Positions 61,381 to 64,000 of a stretch of 64,000 bases of DNA are shown here, piece after piece. Numbering within the stretch: position 1 is the stretch's first letter; each line of letters starts with the position of its first letter. The stretch lies in contig NZ_FOKT01000005.1 of the NCBI RefSeq assembly GCF_900112305.1, positions 186,001-250,000 on the forward strand, given 5' to 3'. This DNA comes from Microbulbifer thermotolerans. GTDB lineage: Bacteria; Pseudomonadota; Gammaproteobacteria; Pseudomonadales; Cellvibrionaceae. Below the pieces are notes generated by a model, which worked only from the letters and a program-made list of their open reading frames with translations, searched no databases and had not been told where the DNA came from. Position numbers and translations under genes: made by a program.

Positions 61381-62715
61381 ATGAAAGTTTTTGATGAGAT
61401 TGAATCGGAAGTGCAGAGCTATGCGCGCGCCTTTCCGCGTGTGTTCAACAAAGCCCAGGGCGAGTATCTGTACGACGAAGAGGGCAATCGCTACCTGGAT
61501 TTCCTCGCCGGTGCAGGCACTCTGAACTACGGACACAATAATCCCCTGTTCAAGGAAGCGTTGATTGAGTACATCCAGCGGGACGGAATCACCCACGGGC
61601 TGGATTTACACACCAAAGCTAAGCGCGAATTTCTCGAGTCTTTCTACGACAAAATCCTCAAACCCCGCGGTCTGGATTATGTGGTGCAGTTCACTGGCCC
61701 CACCGGCACCAATGCAGTGGAAGCGGCGCTGAAAATAGCGCGCAAGTACAAGGGACGGGAAAATATCATCTCTTTCACCAATGGTTTTCATGGCTGCAGT
61801 ATCGGCGCGCTTTCCGCGACCGGAAATGCTCACCACCGCGGCGCCGCCGGTGTGAGTATGGTCGGCATCACCCGTATGCCCTACGACGGTTACCTCGGTG
61901 ACAATGTGGATACCACGGCTTATCTGGACAAGGTGCTGTCCGACTCATCCAGCGGTGTCGACCACCCCGCGGCTGTGCTGGTGGAGACAGTGCAAGGTGA
62001 GGGGGGCATCAATGCTGCCAGTGCCGGCTGGCTGCGCAATCTGCAAACGGTGTGCCGGAAGCATGATGTACTGCTGATCGTTGATGATATTCAGGCAGGC
62101 TGCGGTCGCACCGGCAGTTATTTCAGTTTTGAACAGGCCGGTATAACGCCGGATATTGTCACTCTGTCCAAGTCGCTGTCCGGCTATGGCCTGCCGTTTG
62201 CCGTGGTATTGATGCGCCCGGATCTGGATCAGTGGAAACCGGGCGAGCACAACGGCACATTCCGTGGCAACAACCTGGCCTTTGTCACCGCCAAGGCGGC
62301 CATCGATCACTACTGGAGTGATGAACGGTTTGCCAGGGAAGTACTGCGCAAGGGGGATTATATCGGCCAGCGTTTGGAGCAAATTGTCGAAAAATATGGT
62401 GACGGCAACATGACCACCCGCGGTCGGGGCATGTTCCGCGGGCTCAATTGTGTCAGTGGCAAACTGGCCGGGCGCATTACCCGTGAGGCGTTCAGAAACG
62501 GCCTGGTGATCGAAACCAGTGGTGCCGATGATCATGTGGTGAAGACGCTCTGCCCCCTTACCATCTCTGATGAAAACCTGAAAAGCGCTTTGGATATTGT
62601 CGAAGCGGCAGTGGGTAAGGTTCTGAAAGGCACCGAGGTGCCGGAAGCATATGACTTTTTCTCCGGCAAGAATGCGTCTGCGGAGAGAAAAGACCAGTTG
62701 GCCGGTGCCGCGTAA
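61381..62715 (+). CDS. ectB: Diaminobutyrate-2-oxoglutarate transaminase
   Basis: PLP class III aminotransferase of 444 aa, making diaminobutyrate from aspartate semialdehyde. 'DFLAGAGTLNYGHNNPLFKEALIEYI', 'VQFTGPTGTNAVEAALKIARKYKGRENIISFTNGFHGCS', 'LLIVDDIQAGCGRTGSYFSFEQAGITPDIVTLSKSLSGYGLP' (Schiff-base Lys in TLSKSLSG) and 'FRGNNLAFVTAKAAI' are EctB-type. 52 nt after ectA. Confidence 0.96.
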   Translation: MKVFDEIESEVQSYARAFPRVFNKAQGEYLYDEEGNRYLDFLAGAGTLNYGHNNPLFKEALIEYIQRDGITHGLDLHTKAKREFLESFYDKILKPRGLDYVVQFTGPTGTNAVEAALKIARKYKGRENIISFTNGFHGCSIGALSATGNAHHRGAAGVSMVGITRMPYDGYLGDNVDTTAYLDKVLSDSSSGVDHPAAVLVETVQGEGGINAASAGWLRNLQTVCRKHDVLLIVDDIQAGCGRTGSYFSFEQAGITPDIVTLSKSLSGYGLPFAVVLMRPDLDQWKPGEHNGTFRGNNLAFVTAKAAIDHYWSDERFAREVLRKGDYIGQRLEQIVEKYGDGNMTTRGRGMFRGLNCVSGKLAGRITREAFRNGLVIETSGADDHVVKTLCPLTISDENLKSALDIVEAAVGKVLKGTEVPEAYDFFSGKNASAERKDQLAGAA

Positions 62716-62829
62716 CTTTGCCGGGAACCGGTGGAAGCGGCAGGAAATGACTTTGAGTTTCGCAGCCTATTTTATCGCATAAGCGCTTCCGGTTCCGCAG
62801 CCAATGAACTCAAAACCGAGAGGAAAGCA

Positions 62830-63231
62830 ATGATTGTAAGAAGTCTGCAAGAAGCCAGAAAAACGGACCGCCGCGTGGTTTCCGAGGGATGGGAGAGTAC
62901 GCGCCTGTTGTTGAAAAATGACAATATGGGATTCTCCTTTCATATCACTACGATTTATGAAGGGGCCGAGTTGCATCTACACTACCAGAATCATCTGGAA
63001 TCTGTTTACTGTGTTTCCGGTGAGGGAGAAGTGGAAAACTTGGATGACGGTGTCGTCTATCCGATCCAACCGGGAACAATCTATATCCTGGATAAAAACG
63101 ACAAACACATTCTGCGTGCTAAAACCGAAATGGAAATGGCGTGTGTGTTTAACCCACCGCTGCACGGCAAGGAAGTACACAATGCCGACGGTGCTTATGA
63201 GCTTGACGGGGAAGAGGTATCCGACAAATAA
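62830..63231 (+). CDS. ectC: L-ectoine synthase
   Basis: Cupin enzyme closing N-acetyl-diaminobutyrate to ectoine. 133 aa from ATG 62830, with GAGAGG upstream; the extended frame from 62731 lacks homology. '[46 protein letters not shown]' carries the cupin metal ligands, followed by '[21 protein letters not shown]' and '[20 protein letters not shown]'. It is followed by a 213-bp repeat element before ask. Confidence 0.96.
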   Translation: MIVRSLQEARKTDRRVVSEGWESTRLLLKNDNMGFSFHITTIYEGAELHLHYQNHLESVYCVSGEGEVENLDDGVVYPIQPGTIYILDKNDKHILRAKTEMEMACVFNPPLHGKEVHNADGAYELDGEEVSDK

Positions 63232-63278
63232 GAGGAGATTGTCGAGCGGGCTACGGAAAAGCCAGTACAAAGACCACA

Positions 63279-63491
63279 GGAGCCTCTGATTAATTCATTT
63301 CCTGGTGGCAGAGGTTCTTCGGGGGCGGATGTAAAGCTCAGGTGATAGGACGGATGTTTTGAAACCGTCGGATACAAGGCGGTATCCGGTGGAGCTACAG
63401 GGAAGTACTCGTGCGTTTTCGAAATATCCGCCCTATTACCTGAGCGCCCCGGAACCTACCATTGTGTTTACGCGAATTAATCAGAGGTTCC
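63279..63491 (-). repeat. 213-bp inverted-repeat element, copy C (inverted orientation)
   Basis: The terminal repeats are GGAGCCTCTGATTAATTC and GCGAATTAATCAGAGGTTCC. Its central core, GGAGCTACAGGGAAGTACTC, is the reverse complement of copies A and B, so the element is inserted the other way round. Flanking tetramers are CACA and CTTA, not a clear duplication. It separates ectC (stop 63231) from ask (start 63518). Confidence 0.85.
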
Positions 63492-63517
63492 CTTACTCTC
63501 TTACCTAAAGGAAAACC

Positions 63518-64000
63518 ATGAAAGCACACACGGTGGAAAAAATTGGCGGTACGTCCATGAGTGACTACGCTGCGGTTCGGAATAATATCATTCTTAAAAA
63601 CCGCGGTTCCGCTGCACAAGGGATTTATCAGCGCATCTTTGTGGTGTCCGCTTACGGCGGTATCACCGATTTACTGTTGGAGCACAAGAAATCGGGAAAG
63701 CCCGGCATCTTCGCGCTTTTTGCCGGCTCAGAGGAAGAGCGTAGCTGGGGCGAAGCTGTGGACGGCTTGCGCCAGCGCGTTGAGGAGATCAACGCGGATC
63801 TGTTTGAAGATCCGCAAATGCGGATGCGCGCCAACGCTTTTATGGGAGAGCGGATGAAGGACACCGAGCGTTGCCTCAGTGATCTGGAGCGTCTCTGTCA
63901 GCACGGGCACTTTGCACTGGAAGTGCATCTGGATACGGTCAGTGAAATGCTGGCCAGCCTCGGAGAGGCTCACAGTGCCTGGAATACAGTGCAGCTGCTA
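63518..64000 (+). CDS. ask: Aspartate kinase of the ectoine cluster (3' end outside window)
   Basis: ATG 63518 with AAAGGA upstream opens a frame with no stop before the window edge (161 codons). It starts MKAHTVEKIGGTSMSDYAAV, the aspartokinase KxGGTS motif, then 'RIFVVSAYGGITDLLLEHKKSGKPGIF', typical of Ask_Ect proteins. It supplies aspartyl phosphate, and so aspartate semialdehyde, for EctB and is usually insensitive to lysine/threonine feedback. Expression may depend on read-through across repeat copy C. Confidence 0.92.
   Translation, partial: MKAHTVEKIGGTSMSDYAAVRNNIILKNRGSAAQGIYQRIFVVSAYGGITDLLLEHKKSGKPGIFALFAGSEEERSWGEAVDGLRQRVEEINADLFEDPQMRMRANAFMGERMKDTERCLSDLERLCQHGHFALEVHLDTVSEMLASLGEAHSAWNTVQLL

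Overview
The window reads as chromosome of a GC-rich, halotolerant marine gammaproteobacterium. Gene content and the cobalamin, ectoine, Anr and pullulanase loci suggest the Cellvibrionales, probably Microbulbifer-like. That placement is inference from gene content; no 16S or other marker gene is present. Most of the window is ordinary core gene content, with degraded and AT-richer accessory patches at about 7.3-8.3, 9.6-10.7, 52.6-55.0 and 56.3-59.9 kb.

Layout. 1-7.3 kb: 3' end of radA, then a vitamin B12 uptake block (btuF-btuC-btuD, cobalamin riboswitch, btuB, cobO) and an AraC-type regulator. 7.3-13.9 kb: a glutamine amidotransferase, a thioredoxin-like protein, gene debris and a large Oar-like TonB-dependent receptor. 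13.9-18 kb: ettA and two valine-catabolism genes. 18-24 kb: an oxygen-response cluster (ompW, hemN, fnr/anr, hsp20, a SpoIIAA-like protein, a hemerythrin, a small beta-barrel) with three Anr/Fnr-type boxes. 24-33 kb: glyA, then the riboflavin/NusB run nrdR-ribD-ribE-ribB(A)-ribH-nusB-thiL-pgpA, a retropepsin-like protease and a separate true ribA. 33-42 kb: pullulanase, a DUF885 peptidase, and dxs-ispA-xseB for isoprenoid precursors. 42-53 kb: a PQQ-dehydrogenase/cytochrome c fusion, a predicted Gac/Rsm (CsrB/RsmZ-type) small RNA, an HNH endonuclease, and a leftward series trypsin-like protease, FHA membrane protein, hisC, mepA, D-Ala-D-Ala ligase, with a large PLP enzyme upstream. 53-59 kb: an unknown AT-rich gene, a TPR Ser/Thr kinase with a broken duplicate of its 5' end, an ABC ATPase fragment and an FHA/winged-helix-like protein. 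59.8-64 kb: ectoine locus ectR | ectA-ectB-ectC-ask, cut by the window end.

Cross-cutting elements. A non-autonomous inverted-repeat element recurs at least five times. Three full copies are exactly 213 bp (3079, 57175, 63279) and one deletion derivative is 103 bp (29833). Two of the full copies and the short one have matching 4-bp flanking duplications (TTAG, CTAG, TAAG). Copies tend to sit right at or just after stop codons. Other points to examine are the six-GGA small RNA with an upstream GacA-like box, two EctR-like operators before ectA, and a kinase/FHA/protease group that may be one phospho-signalling module. No tRNA, rRNA, CRISPR array or intact transposase was found.
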